A stretch of DNA of 64,000 nt from an uncultured Prevotellaceae bacterium (GTDB taxonomy: Bacteria; Bacteroidota; Bacteroidia; Bacteroidales; Bacteroidaceae): the NCBI GenBank assembly GCA_902768785.1, contig CACXMM010000010.1:19462-83461 (forward strand). Reading direction: 5' to 3'. The notes beneath the pieces were generated by a model. It was not told the DNA's origin. It worked only from the letters and a program-made list of their open reading frames with translations, and made no database searches. Position 1 is the stretch's first letter. Every line of letters starts with the position of its first letter. The position numbers were made by a program, and so were the translations under genes. Of this stretch, positions 24,969-34,530 are shown in pieces.

Positions 24969-26429
24969 TTAATAATTCTCAAAGAGGGATGTAACGATAT
25001 TATCCTCTGTCCATTCTAATTTCCTGCGATCCATCAGACCCATCCACCAGAGGCCCGACGTTTCGTTTTCCTTGAACTTCTTTGCCATATAGGCAGCATA
25101 TTTTACACGCTCATCAGGGTCTTTCTTCCCATCGATAGCACCAAACTCTCCAAAGAAAGCGGGGATACCTAAATCACTGGAACGACGGATAACACGTTGG
25201 AACACATCATCTATCTCCTGTCGGCACTCATCGTTGAAATACAAGATGCTCCACTCCCCATTATCGTTACAGAAGTTATACGGATCATATGAGTGGATGG
25301 ACATCATGAGATGGTTAGCATGCACATCATTCGGTACCACCAACTCGTTGAGCACAGTCTGTGTACTGGAAGCCGAATAGGGATTGATGATCAGGTTACG
25401 GTACTCATTGTTTCCACCTGTGGCACGCACGGCATCCACGAAATCCTGATGGTACCGACGAATCGCCTCGTAACAAGGTGAACCTGCTGCTGGAGGAGTC
25501 CACCCATTATCGTTGTTCACATAGAGGATCTCGTTAAATGATTCGAAAAGCAAGTGATCACCATAATCCCTAAAGGCCGTAGCTATCTGTGTCCACAGTT
25601 TTTTGTATCGCACACTGGCTGTAGGATAGACATCCATATCAGCAATCAGCCAGGCTGTTCCTGCAGCACCTGTATCGTGCATCACATTAACGATGGCATA
25701 GCATCCGGCATTGAGTACCATATCCACGACTTCCTTCACACGGGCCATCCATTCGGCATCGACGTTCCCCTGCTCATCCATGTGGGGGAACCAGGTAACA
25801 GGAACACGGATTACCTTAAATCCACGTTCAGCAATGGCATTGATGATAGTAGGAGTTGTGATCGGCTGTCCCCAAGAGGTCTCCCAATCAGAAGTTCTCG
25901 GTGTGCCACCCGCAGCCCAACGTTGCTCCCACCAGCCGTCACCTGAGGCACTAGTCGGATTGGAGTCGAGGGTATTACCTAAATTATAACCGAGTCCGAA
26001 GTTCTCCAAGGTAGCAAACGAACTGGGGAAGGTATCACCGGGATCTGTTCCCATACCATTCTGACGGATGGTCAGTGTACGGGTGGTACTACCCGCCTTG
26101 ACAGTGAGGATGGCAGTACGTGCCTGATCGCCTGTATTCTTCTCCACCGACACCTTAATATATTGGATGCTATCACCGTCCACGAAGCCAGCATGATTGG
26201 AAATGGTACACCAACTCTCATCATCAAGTGAAGCGTCCCAGTCAGCATCGGAGAAGACACCCACCATCTTACTGGCGGCTCCCAGAGAGAACTCCAGTTC
26301 ACTAATCTCCGCTCCATCTCTGAACAAGCGCATCTGCTTGGCATTGGTCTCGCTATCACTCTCACTGCAGCTCCAAGTCATCAGCCCCAGGAGCAGCAGG
26401 AGCATATAACTGATAATATTCTTTTTCAT
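24969..26429 (-). CDS. GH5 endo-xyloglucanase lipoprotein with BACON domain
   Basis: Cell-surface lipoprotein of 486 residues. The signal ends in MTWSC (cysteine 21). A BACON domain follows at about 25-125 (FSDADWDASLDDESWCTISN, then TRTLTIRQNG), then a GH5 barrel with acid/base in LLFESFNEIL (about E300) and nucleophile in PAFFGEFGAI (about E428). The sequence resembles GH5 subfamily 4 xyloglucanases such as BoGH5A. It is expected to cut the xyloglucan backbone outside the cell before uptake. ATG 26429 is chosen for the lipoprotein signal; upstream ATG 26441 is possible. It is the last gene of the susC-susD operon. Confidence 0.9.
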   Translation of the reverse strand: MKKNIISYMLLLLLGLMTWSCSESDSETNAKQMRLFRDGAEISELEFSLGAASKMVGVFSDADWDASLDDESWCTISNHAGFVDGDSIQYIKVSVEKNTGDQARTAILTVKAGSTTRTLTIRQNGMGTDPGDTFPSSFATLENFGLGYNLGNTLDSNPTSASGDGWWEQRWAAGGTPRTSDWETSWGQPITTPTIINAIAERGFKVIRVPVTWFPHMDEQGNVDAEWMARVKEVVDMVLNAGCYAIVNVMHDTGAAGTAWLIADMDVYPTASVRYKKLWTQIATAFRDYGDHLLFESFNEILYVNNDNGWTPPAAGSPCYEAIRRYHQDFVDAVRATGGNNEYRNLIINPYSASSTQTVLNELVVPNDVHANHLMMSIHSYDPYNFCNDNGEWSILYFNDECRQEIDDVFQRVIRRSSDLGIPAFFGEFGAIDGKKDPDERVKYAAYMAKKFKENETSGLWWMGLMDRRKLEWTEDNIVTSLFENY

Positions 26430-26449
26430 AATCACATTCATTTTGAATC

Positions 26450-28102
26450 TTACTTCTTGTGGTAGATAATACGTACATTGTCGAAGCAAACATCGATCTT
26501 TCCCTTAGGTGTACCCTGATTGATCGACTGGTAGCGGAACTGACTCAGTCCTGTATTCACGATCTCAGCATAAGTCTTGCCGGCATAGCAGGCAAACTTA
26601 CTAAGCGGCAAAACACTACGATACCACTGTCCCACGGGAGCTTTTCCGTTGATATCGGCCAGAACCAGTCCATCAAACAGGGCTGTGGTAGGATATTCTC
26701 CCCATTCAGTCATCTGGTCATAGATATTCTCAGAACCGTCATGAGGTTGAACCATGTAACGGATATAGCCTGTATAAGTAAAATAGCCATCAGCATCCAT
26801 CTGATTATAATCCGATTCATTATTGAACACTTCCACGGCCAGATAGACCTCATCGGCGGTGGCATCAGCAGGAATCACATCGAAGCTGGGCAAGGCGAAC
26901 TTGTTCTCACCCCAGTCCTTACGGAAGTAAACCATGGTACCCCACCACTGCTGACCTTCCGACTCCACAGAGATACGGGCATATTTTCCGTCACTGGTGT
27001 AAGGAGCATCCACACCATTAGCCGTCTCAAAAAGGGCATTGGGTCCCCATCCATTGTCAATGGCACGGTCATCGTCAAAGCCTGTCAATAGAGAAGAGTA
27101 GTCATAGAAACGTGCTGTAGCCGTTCCACCACCGGTCGTGATCTTCACAACCGGATCACCACCTTCCGTGGGTTTCATATACGATTTGAAAACCAGTTCA
27201 ATCTGGTCCTCAGAATCAGCAATGGTATAGTCTGCAGGATCGATCACCTTATTCCCAATCTTCAGTTCATCCACCTGAACGAAGTCAGTTCCATAAATGA
27301 CTAAGGTCTCACCTGGTACCGGCATGTCTGTACTCACATCAGTAATCGTAGGAGCTGGAAGATTGAGGGTGAACGGATAATACACATTACCTGAAGCACA
27401 CTGGAACACCAGCGTTCCTTCTGTGTATGACATCTGAGGAATAGTGAACTTCAACTCTGATGAAGTAACAAACGATGTCCCCGTACTGGCATGATGATCT
27501 TTCTTGGTAGTCTGGTACTGCGTGACATCCACCTGATGACCGCCCACCTCCTCCGACCCGGAGGCAAAGATTTCATCAACCGTAAGATCAGTCATGTAGA
27601 TACGTTCGATATCCACCAGATTCTCACCTGTAACGGTTACGATATCACCAGCAGAACGCGGATAACGGGCTGTGACACGTGACACAGAAGGATAAGGAGC
27701 CGTAATCTTAAAAGCATAGGTTGCCGTTCCGTGATTGGTCTCCACGCGGATTTCATCTTTCAGACTGCTGTTGAAAGCCGTCAGTTCAAAACCACTTCCT
27801 TCCGATGGGATTTGGATGATAATACTATGGTCAGTGTTCATCGTGGGATTGAACCATATTTGCTGGTCATTGACAAACACCTTCATAGCATGACTCAGGT
27901 TCTCGCCCCTGACAGCTAAGAGAGATCCTGTACCTGCCTTTGTGTATTCTATTTGGTTATTCGGATCAGTGTTCGTAACCGAAGTGATCCGAGGTGTGCC
28001 GCCAGAATCGTCATCGTTACATGCAGTAACGGTGAACAACAATGCTGCAAGAGAAAGGTAGAGCAGCACACTCGTCTTGAAATGATACTTATATTGTTTC
28101 AT
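26450..28102 (-). CDS. Surface glycan-binding lipoprotein with IPT/TIG domains (SGBP-B-like)
   Basis: Predicted outer-membrane lipoprotein, 550 residues, lipid-attached cysteine 28 (FTVTAC), followed by an Asp-rich stretch. Successive IPT/TIG immunoglobulin-like repeats are visible (PRITSVTNTDPNN, PYPSVSRVTARYPRSAGDIVTVTGENL, PAPTITDVSTDMPVPGETLVIYGTDFV). The C-terminal beta-sandwich (YFTYTGYIRYMVQPHDG, then KIDVCFDNVRIIYHK) is the likely glycan-binding domain. It lies between susD and the GH5 gene, the usual position of SGBP-B in xyloglucan loci. It has no catalytic motif. The sequence itself does not show the ligand; xyloglucan is inferred from the neighbours. Confidence 0.87.
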   Translation of the reverse strand: MKQYKYHFKTSVLLYLSLAALLFTVTACNDDDSGGTPRITSVTNTDPNNQIEYTKAGTGSLLAVRGENLSHAMKVFVNDQQIWFNPTMNTDHSIIIQIPSEGSGFELTAFNSSLKDEIRVETNHGTATYAFKITAPYPSVSRVTARYPRSAGDIVTVTGENLVDIERIYMTDLTVDEIFASGSEEVGGHQVDVTQYQTTKKDHHASTGTSFVTSSELKFTIPQMSYTEGTLVFQCASGNVYYPFTLNLPAPTITDVSTDMPVPGETLVIYGTDFVQVDELKIGNKVIDPADYTIADSEDQIELVFKSYMKPTEGGDPVVKITTGGGTATARFYDYSSLLTGFDDDRAIDNGWGPNALFETANGVDAPYTSDGKYARISVESEGQQWWGTMVYFRKDWGENKFALPSFDVIPADATADEVYLAVEVFNNESDYNQMDADGYFTYTGYIRYMVQPHDGSENIYDQMTEWGEYPTTALFDGLVLADINGKAPVGQWYRSVLPLSKFACYAGKTYAEIVNTGLSQFRYQSINQGTPKGKIDVCFDNVRIIYHKK

Positions 28103-28138
28103 CTTTGTTTTCTGTTTAACTAAATGATTCATGATGCA

Positions 28139-30013
28139 TTACTCATTACCGAAGTTATACTCCTCGGCCGGCATATTGAAATACGGATTCTGGAGCACAT
28201 CACCCTCAGGATAAGGCATAAAGATATTCTCCTCAGTGAGTTTAATAGGCAATACACCTGTAGTGTTCAAGGCATCCTTCCAGAGATCATAGGTGTAGCC
28301 ATGCTCCTTATCTTGAAGGACCCCGCCTACCTCGACAATCGGATTGTCGTCGCTCACACCGATACCATTCTTACGACGAACCACTCTACCATCGTTATAT
28401 CGCTCGGCATCACTCCAGTAGGATGTCTGGATCTCACCATTCTCATCCCATGAAGTTCCATGATACCACGTACCATCACCAGGAGGTACAACACGATAGC
28501 TCAAGGTCTTGTCTGGATTCAGAATCACATCACCGCTATTCATCATGAAACCACGGAACTGTTTCTCATTGAAGAATCTCAGCATATACTGAGGCTTCCA
28601 GCGATACCAGGTGACCATATCGAACCAGTTCACGAACTCCATACAGAACTCGATGCGGCGCTCACGGATCAAATCCTCAAAGGTGAAGGACGACAGAGGA
28701 TCCAGTTTTGCACGGATACGTACAGTATTGATAGCAGCCAGAGCCTCAGCATTGGTGGTTGATTCGTTGTTACCCAGCAGAGCCTCAGCCTTCGTCAGGA
28801 ACACATCTGCAAATCGCAGCATATACGTATTGAACGGATCGCGCTGCTGAGCAAGTTTTCCATTACAGTCGTTCTTGTCACCAATGACACCTTTCTTCAC
28901 CTGCATCCAGTTCTTATCATAGGTATAGCCCCCCTTGTCTTTGAGGATATAATCATAGTTTCTGCCTGGGGTGAAGAAGGTTGCACGTAAGCGGAACGAG
29001 TCTTTGGGTTCCTTGTTATACAACTCAATCATATCCACCGAGGCATGGAGAGAGCCACCCCATACGCCTACATCGCAGACATCCGACCATGCCAGGTCAG
29101 AGATATGGGTGTTGACCTCACCCCAGTTTCCTGACAGCGGATCAGCCCAACGCAAAGCCAAGAGGGTTTCTTTGTTGTTGTCAGTATAGCAGGCATTGTT
29201 CTCCACTTTGAACAAATCCTCGTAATTGTCGAGCAACTGGTACTGTCCGCAGTTAATCACCTCATTGCACAGAGCCACAACCCGATCGAGTGTTGCCTGG
29301 TCACGGCTGCCACCTTTGTTCCAACCACTCTGCGCCAACAATGCTTTAGCCAAATATGCCTTGGCCACATAACGAGACGGATGGTTAGCTGTTGTAGCTT
29401 TCTCTGGCAACAACTCAGAGGCATCCTCGAAGTCACGCACCACGAACTTCAGTACACTCTCCTCGGTATTCAACGGTAAGGTGGGATGCTTCGCAGCCTC
29501 ATCGTTATCCTCATAGAGAATTACCTCACCCCATCCACGGAGCAAATAGAAATAGGCAAGTCCACGCATCAGACGGGCCTCTCCGTTGATCTGGTTCATG
29601 ATATCCTGGTTGGCACCTTCCTTGGCATTGCGTTCCACACTCTTGATAATGGAGTTGGCAGCAGTCACCACATTATAAAAAGAGCTCCAAGCCTGAGCAA
29701 GCTCTGTGGTAAGACCCGTGATCTGGAATCGGGCGAACTCACCATTCAGGTAAGGACTCCATCCATCGTTGGCACGGAAGGATCCGATACCGATGATGGC
29801 GCGCTGGTTATAGTCGAACCACGCATTGTTGTATAGGGGTTCCAACATCCTCAGCATGGCTGTCTCATCAATATCGTCAGCGCCATAGAAAGTATCTTCG
29901 GTATATTGATGCTGCGGCAGGCGCTCCAGATAATCCTCGCCGCAACCACTCACCACAAAGGCAAGGGCGACGAGTGCGGAAGCCACGAATATATTCAATC
30001 TATTCTTTTTCAT
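28139..30013 (-). CDS. SusD/RagB-family nutrient-binding lipoprotein
   Basis: Outer-membrane lipoprotein of 624 residues that covers the SusC channel and binds oligosaccharide. The lipobox is VVSGC with cysteine 24. Family features are the N-terminal YLERLPQHQYTEDTFY, the TPR-like helices (GEARLMRGLAYFYLLRGWGEV), the RYVAKAYLAKALLAQSGW region, and the C-terminal LIRERRIEFCMEFVNWFDMVTWYRW. It lies 19 bp after susC and is co-transcribed. Confidence 0.96.
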   Translation of the reverse strand: MKKNRLNIFVASALVALAFVVSGCGEDYLERLPQHQYTEDTFYGADDIDETAMLRMLEPLYNNAWFDYNQRAIIGIGSFRANDGWSPYLNGEFARFQITGLTTELAQAWSSFYNVVTAANSIIKSVERNAKEGANQDIMNQINGEARLMRGLAYFYLLRGWGEVILYEDNDEAAKHPTLPLNTEESVLKFVVRDFEDASELLPEKATTANHPSRYVAKAYLAKALLAQSGWNKGGSRDQATLDRVVALCNEVINCGQYQLLDNYEDLFKVENNACYTDNNKETLLALRWADPLSGNWGEVNTHISDLAWSDVCDVGVWGGSLHASVDMIELYNKEPKDSFRLRATFFTPGRNYDYILKDKGGYTYDKNWMQVKKGVIGDKNDCNGKLAQQRDPFNTYMLRFADVFLTKAEALLGNNESTTNAEALAAINTVRIRAKLDPLSSFTFEDLIRERRIEFCMEFVNWFDMVTWYRWKPQYMLRFFNEKQFRGFMMNSGDVILNPDKTLSYRVVPPGDGTWYHGTSWDENGEIQTSYWSDAERYNDGRVVRRKNGIGVSDDNPIVEVGGVLQDKEHGYTYDLWKDALNTTGVLPIKLTEENIFMPYPEGDVLQNPYFNMPAEEYNFGNE

Positions 30014-30032
30014 ATCCTATATATATTATGTA

Positions 30033-33000
30033 TTAGAAACTAACTTTCAATCCCACATTGAATATGCGCTGAGAAGGATAACGATAGTTATCGATGCCTT
30101 GTTTGATCACGCTCTGTCCAATGGATCCCAATTCCGGATCATAGCCTTTGTACTTCGTGATAGTGAAAAGGTTCTGAGCATTGACATAGAGCTGTGCCCA
30201 GTCGAGTCGCATCCTCAACAGCCATGCCTTAGGGACGTTCCACGCCAGTGACAATGTCTTCAGACGGATGTAAGAAGCATCCTCAATGAAGCGGCTGCTC
30301 GGACGGTTGTTTTTGTTTGCGTCGTACTGGTTCACACGCTGTACCTTCGCTGTACTGGCATTAGAAATAAAGACGTTACTGATGTCGGTGGTGGAACCCT
30401 CCGTGTCATGAAGCTCGATGCGAGCATAGTCAAAGACATCTTTCATGCGGTTACCCCAGCTACCAGGGTTGGTAAACGACTGGCGGATATAGTTATACGC
30501 ATCGTTGCCCACGCTTCCATTGAGGAAGAAAGAAAGCTCGAAGTCCCTCCATGTGATCACATTGTTGATACCGAACGTGAACTTGGGGTTCGGGTCACCG
30601 ATATATTTACGGTCTGCTTCAGTGATCAAGCCGTCTTTGTTCACATCCTCAAAGATGAAGTCTCCCACCCAAATACGGTCTGGAGAAATCGGCTGCAACT
30701 CGGTAGTACCATCGATGACAGGTCGTGCCACTGGAACACGACCGCCATTCTCATCAAGAATGAACTCACCAAGTTTATTCTTCTGATAGAAATCATCCTC
30801 ACAGGTAAACATACCGATAACATTATAACCGTAGAAGCGACCTACTGGTCCTCCGATGTTCGTCCATGTCAGCAAGTCCTGATCGATTTGTCCTGGCAGA
30901 GCACCCGATTCAGAATTCAAGCTCTTCAGTTTGTTTTTGTTGAAAGAGAGCGTAATACCCGTGCGCCACTGGAATCTCTTCTTGGAGATATTCACCGTGT
31001 TCAAAGTGAACTCGATACCCTTGTTCTGCATGGAACCGGTATTCTCCCAAGCAGGACTCATACCATTGTCAGACTTCAGGTAATTCGGAAGGATTGCTTC
31101 CAACAACAGGTCATCGGTATTCTTCAGATAAGCATCCACAATGAATTCGATGCGATTATTCAAAAATGAGAGGTCAAGACCGACGTTCCACGACTTCGTT
31201 GACTCCCATGTCAGGTTCTCATTGGGATAGTTAGCTGGGAGATAGGCAGTACCCGTAGCCGTCGTCACATTCTTCATTCTCACGCCATAAGCATAGTCGG
31301 CAGCATTCTGGTTACCTACCAATCCCCAGCCCAGACGGAGTTTCGCATTGTTCAGCCATGTAAGCTTCTTCATGAATGGCTCCTGACTAATACGCCAGGC
31401 AAAGGCAGCAGAGGGGAACGTACCCCATTTGTGTCCTTTAGCAAACTTGGAAGAGCCGTCGGCACGTATCGTACCTGTAATTAAGTATCGGTCAAGGAGA
31501 TTATAGTTCAAACGACCATAGTACGATTCGATGGCCCAGTCAGCACCCTGTTCGCTGTTCGTTGCCGTAGAGGCATCACCCACGGCAATACTCTTGATGG
31601 AACTGGAGATGTATCCCTTTCGTCCCATGGAACCCTGATACCACTCACCATCCTGTGACTCATGACCCGCCATGATAGATACATGATTTCCTTTGAAGGG
31701 TTCAAACTCATAGGTTGCATATTGCTTGAAAGAGTTGTACTTGTTGGTACTGTTACCATGAGTAAGCTGTGACTCTATCTTTCGCTGTGCTGTAGAATAC
31801 TCAGGAACGAAATAGAAAGAGCGCCCCCATCCACGGTTTCCACCATATTCAACACGAATGGTCAAGCCCTTGAGGGGAGTGATGTTCGCATAGAAATTAT
31901 AGTCGAGTGACTGGTCTTTGCGCCAGTTATCCTTCATCTCTGCCTCAAACAGAGGATTCGAGTTATAGTTATACTCCAAGTTCCCACCGAAATCATAACT
32001 GCCATCGGGGTTATGGGCAGCCATGTCGGGCAGACCTGTCAGGGCATTGTAGATCACACTGAACTCATCAAAAGAGGTGTTCTGGTGAGTCGAGGCATAG
32101 GAGATATTCGTTCCCACATTCAGCCACTTGTTGATCTCCGTATCGAAATTAGCACGGAATGTGGCACGTTCGAAGGAGGAGCCCACGGCGATACCGTCTT
32201 GATCCAGATAACCGCCGGAGATAGAATAGTGCATATTCTGTGTTCCTCCATTGATATTCAACTGATGGTTATGCATGAATGCTGTACGGAACAGCTCATC
32301 CTGCCAGTTGGTACCGTCTGTTAACAAGTCCTGGTTCAGGTACTGCTGCTGTGTTCCCCATCCAAAGATCTGTGCACGGGTATTATAATAATCGGCATAC
32401 TCATGAAGATTCATCACCTCCAACTGCTTGGGAAGTGTCTGCCATCCCATGTAGCCCTCGTAGGTAACCTTCGGTTTACCTTCCTGACCACGTTTTGTCG
32501 TAATCAACACCACACCGTTCGAAGCACGTGAGCCATAGATAGCCGTAGCCGAAGCATCTTTCAACACTTCGATAGAAGTAATATCCGACGGGTTGATGGT
32601 ACTCATCACCGATGTATTGCCACTTGCCTGTCCAGACATCGCGATACCATCCACCACATACAACGGTTCATTACCACCATTCAAGGAGTTGATACCACGG
32701 ATCTGTACGGAGATACCACCACCAGGAGCACCCGAATTCTGCGTTACCTGAACACCAGCGATACGTCCTTGCATGGCCTGTTCCACCGAGGTGTTCACAC
32801 CTTGTTTGATCTGTTCCTCATTGATGGATGATACCGAACCGGTAAGGTCGGAACGTTTCATGACACCGTAACCTACCACCACCACTTCGTCCATCACCTG
32901 CGAGTCCTCAGAGAGTTGTACATTGATAACGCCCGCTCTGGTTACCCTAATGGTCTGCGTTTTATAACCTACATACGAAATCTCCAGGTTCTTACCCACC

Positions 33001-33227
33001 TTTGCAGTAATCTGGTAATTACCCGAGACATCCGAGATAGCTCCCGATGAAGAGCCTTGTACCTTCACAGTTGCTCCGATGATCTCGTCACCTGTCATGG
33101 CATCCGTGATAGTACCCGTCACCTTCACATCCTGCGCCATGGCAGAAAGTGGAATCATGAAAAGCAGCAACAAAGCCCATCGGCAAAACGCACTGCCCTT
33201 ACATGTCTTTAGAAAAGTTTTTCTCAT
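30033..33227 (-). CDS. SusC-family TonB-dependent outer-membrane transporter
   Basis: TonB-dependent receptor of 1064 residues for import of oligosaccharides. Signal peptide (LLLLFMIPLSAMAQ) ends near residue 32; then a carboxypeptidase regulatory-like domain (VTGTITDAMTGDEIIGATVKV), TonB-box-like and plug region (MDEVVVVGYGVMKRSDLTGSVSSI), and a long beta-barrel ending in aromatic VGLKVSF. The ATG 33227 is chosen because it begins the signal peptide; the upstream in-frame ATG 33275 would give an unusual N-terminus. The minus-strand promoter motif is at 33301-33308. It heads the operon susC-susD-SGBP-GH5. Confidence 0.96.
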   Translation of the reverse strand: MRKTFLKTCKGSAFCRWALLLLFMIPLSAMAQDVKVTGTITDAMTGDEIIGATVKVQGSSSGAISDVSGNYQITAKVGKNLEISYVGYKTQTIRVTRAGVINVQLSEDSQVMDEVVVVGYGVMKRSDLTGSVSSINEEQIKQGVNTSVEQAMQGRIAGVQVTQNSGAPGGGISVQIRGINSLNGGNEPLYVVDGIAMSGQASGNTSVMSTINPSDITSIEVLKDASATAIYGSRASNGVVLITTKRGQEGKPKVTYEGYMGWQTLPKQLEVMNLHEYADYYNTRAQIFGWGTQQQYLNQDLLTDGTNWQDELFRTAFMHNHQLNINGGTQNMHYSISGGYLDQDGIAVGSSFERATFRANFDTEINKWLNVGTNISYASTHQNTSFDEFSVIYNALTGLPDMAAHNPDGSYDFGGNLEYNYNSNPLFEAEMKDNWRKDQSLDYNFYANITPLKGLTIRVEYGGNRGWGRSFYFVPEYSTAQRKIESQLTHGNSTNKYNSFKQYATYEFEPFKGNHVSIMAGHESQDGEWYQGSMGRKGYISSSIKSIAVGDASTATNSEQGADWAIESYYGRLNYNLLDRYLITGTIRADGSSKFAKGHKWGTFPSAAFAWRISQEPFMKKLTWLNNAKLRLGWGLVGNQNAADYAYGVRMKNVTTATGTAYLPANYPNENLTWESTKSWNVGLDLSFLNNRIEFIVDAYLKNTDDLLLEAILPNYLKSDNGMSPAWENTGSMQNKGIEFTLNTVNISKKRFQWRTGITLSFNKNKLKSLNSESGALPGQIDQDLLTWTNIGGPVGRFYGYNVIGMFTCEDDFYQKNKLGEFILDENGGRVPVARPVIDGTTELQPISPDRIWVGDFIFEDVNKDGLITEADRKYIGDPNPKFTFGINNVITWRDFELSFFLNGSVGNDAYNYIRQSFTNPGSWGNRMKDVFDYARIELHDTEGSTTDISNVFISNASTAKVQRVNQYDANKNNRPSSRFIEDASYIRLKTLSLAWNVPKAWLLRMRLDWAQLYVNAQNLFTITKYKGYDPELGSIGQSVIKQGIDNYRYPSQRIFNVGLKVSF

Positions 33228-33300
33228 AGATACGTTTAATGTTATTTTGTTAATAGATATTAGCAAATGGCACACATCAAGTGCTTATGTTTTGATGGTG

Positions 33301-33308
33301 CAAAAGTA
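33301..33308 (-). promoter_or_regulatory. TAnnTTTG promoter for the susC operon
   Basis: The plus strand reads CAAAAGTA, which is TACTTTTG on the minus strand. The leader would be about 70 nt. A 6-bp palindrome, CATTTG and CAAATG around TTAT (33335-33350), lies just upstream of the expected -33 region and may be an activator or operator site. Confidence 0.6.
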
Positions 33309-33371
33309 ATAAAAAAAAATGAAAAGTCTTACAACATTTGTTATCAAATGATGTATAAAATGTTCAGAGCA

Positions 33372-34385
33372 TTATCTTTTGTCTGAACTTTCCCTGATTT
33401 TCAGGATCATCGGCACAACCTCCCGATAGATTTTGGTATCCCCTTTGATGCGGCGTAGCAACAATTCACAGGCCTTAGCCCCCTGTTTGTGTGCCTGATC
33501 CATGATGGCACTGAGTTTCGGAGTAACATGAGCGGAGGTATCCCCATCGGTAAAGCCGATGATGGCCACATCCTGAGGGATGCGCAGTCCCATGGTCTTG
33601 ATAGCATCGAAAGCAGCATAGGTGACAATGTCATTGAATGCGAGGATGGCATCTGGACGGTCTTCCCGCCCAAGTAACTGCAACGTTGACTCCCGTGCCT
33701 CATCATAGTCGATCTTTCCACAAACCACCAAGGAACGGTCGATCTTGATCTTGTTATCCCGCAAAGCCTCCAAATATCCATGTTTGCGACGTTGTACCAT
33801 ATCGAGATGGTTAGGTCCGCCGAGGAAGGCAATGCGCCGGCTGCCTGTCTCTATCAGATGCTGTGTTGCCTTCTGTGCAGCCACATCACCATCTCCGGTC
33901 ACACTGGAAAAGGTATCCTGCATACAAGTACGAGCGAAGAACACCAAGGGAATTCCCATCTGGTTGATCTCCACAAAGTGGGAATAGTCCACCGTGTCCT
34001 GTGCCAGACAGGCGATGATACCTTCCACATGCATGCTGACAAAGTTATCCACGGCTTTCTCCTCCCGTAGATGATCCTCATGGGAATTGGAACTGATTAC
34101 AGAATAGCCGTTCTTGGTTGCATAATCTTCTATTCCGTCGAGCACCCCAGCATAATAATGAGTGACCAGGTTGGGCAGCACCACACCAATTACTTTCGGT
34201 GCTTCACTACGTAGTCCCTGTGCAAAAGGATTCGGCCGGTAATTCAGTTTCTTCGCCAAAGCCTGCACCTTTTGCTTCATATCATCCCCCACCTCATGTG
34301 AATTTCTTAAAGCACGAGATACGGTAGCAATGCTGACCCCCAGTTGATCAGCAAGATCTTTTAAGGATGTCCTACGCTGCTTCAT
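33372..34385 (-). CDS. LacI-family transcriptional regulator
   Basis: Regulator of 337 residues. The N-terminal helix-turn-helix is canonical (TSLKDLADQLGVSIATVSRALRN), with the hinge helix RPNPFAQGLRS, and a periplasmic-binding-like effector domain follows (VIGVVLPNLVTHYYAGVLDG, AILAFNDIVTYAAFDAI, VAIIGFTDGD). It lies just upstream of the susC operon in the same direction, 95 bp from the susC promoter. The gene's own promoter carries a LacI-type palindrome overlapping the -33 box, so it probably represses itself. The effector is unknown. Confidence 0.94.
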   Translation of the reverse strand: MKQRRTSLKDLADQLGVSIATVSRALRNSHEVGDDMKQKVQALAKKLNYRPNPFAQGLRSEAPKVIGVVLPNLVTHYYAGVLDGIEDYATKNGYSVISSNSHEDHLREEKAVDNFVSMHVEGIIACLAQDTVDYSHFVEINQMGIPLVFFARTCMQDTFSSVTGDGDVAAQKATQHLIETGSRRIAFLGGPNHLDMVQRRKHGYLEALRDNKIKIDRSLVVCGKIDYDEARESTLQLLGREDRPDAILAFNDIVTYAAFDAIKTMGLRIPQDVAIIGFTDGDTSAHVTPKLSAIMDQAHKQGAKACELLLRRIKGDTKIYREVVPMILKIRESSDKR

Positions 34386-34434
34386 GAATAGTCAATTCTG
34401 GGCACTTGTACTGCCTAACATTCAAAAACTGATG

Positions 34435-34465
34435 CAAATATAATAAAATATATCCATTCCGCAAA
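34435..34465 (-). promoter_or_regulatory. Promoter of the lacI-type gene
   Basis: On the minus strand, TTTG (plus-strand CAAA, 34462-34465), a 19-bp spacer, then TATATTTG (plus-strand CAAATATA, 34435-34442). This is a full match to the Bacteroidota consensus. Confidence 0.75.
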
Positions 34466-34472
34466 CGTTTAC
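34461..34472. promoter_or_regulatory. LacI-type operator overlapping the -33 box
   Basis: GCAAACGTTTAC is a 12-bp palindrome except for one pair, centred on CG, with the AAACGTTT core typical of LacI-family operators. It covers the -33 TTTG of the regulator's own promoter and lies 22 bp upstream of the -33 box of a divergent promoter. Confidence 0.7.
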
Positions 34473-34494
34473 GTACATTTTTTTCGGAAAAATA

Positions 34495-34525
34495 TTTGTT
34501 TTTATCAAGAATCATCGTACCTTTG
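34495..34525 (+). promoter_or_regulatory. Divergent plus-strand promoter upstream of a short transcript
   Basis: TTTG (34495-34498), a 19-bp spacer, then TACCTTTG (34518-34525): a full consensus match. The only thing downstream on this strand is a strong terminator about 55 bp later; no plus-strand gene follows. Confidence 0.75.
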
Positions 34526-34530
34526 CAGCG

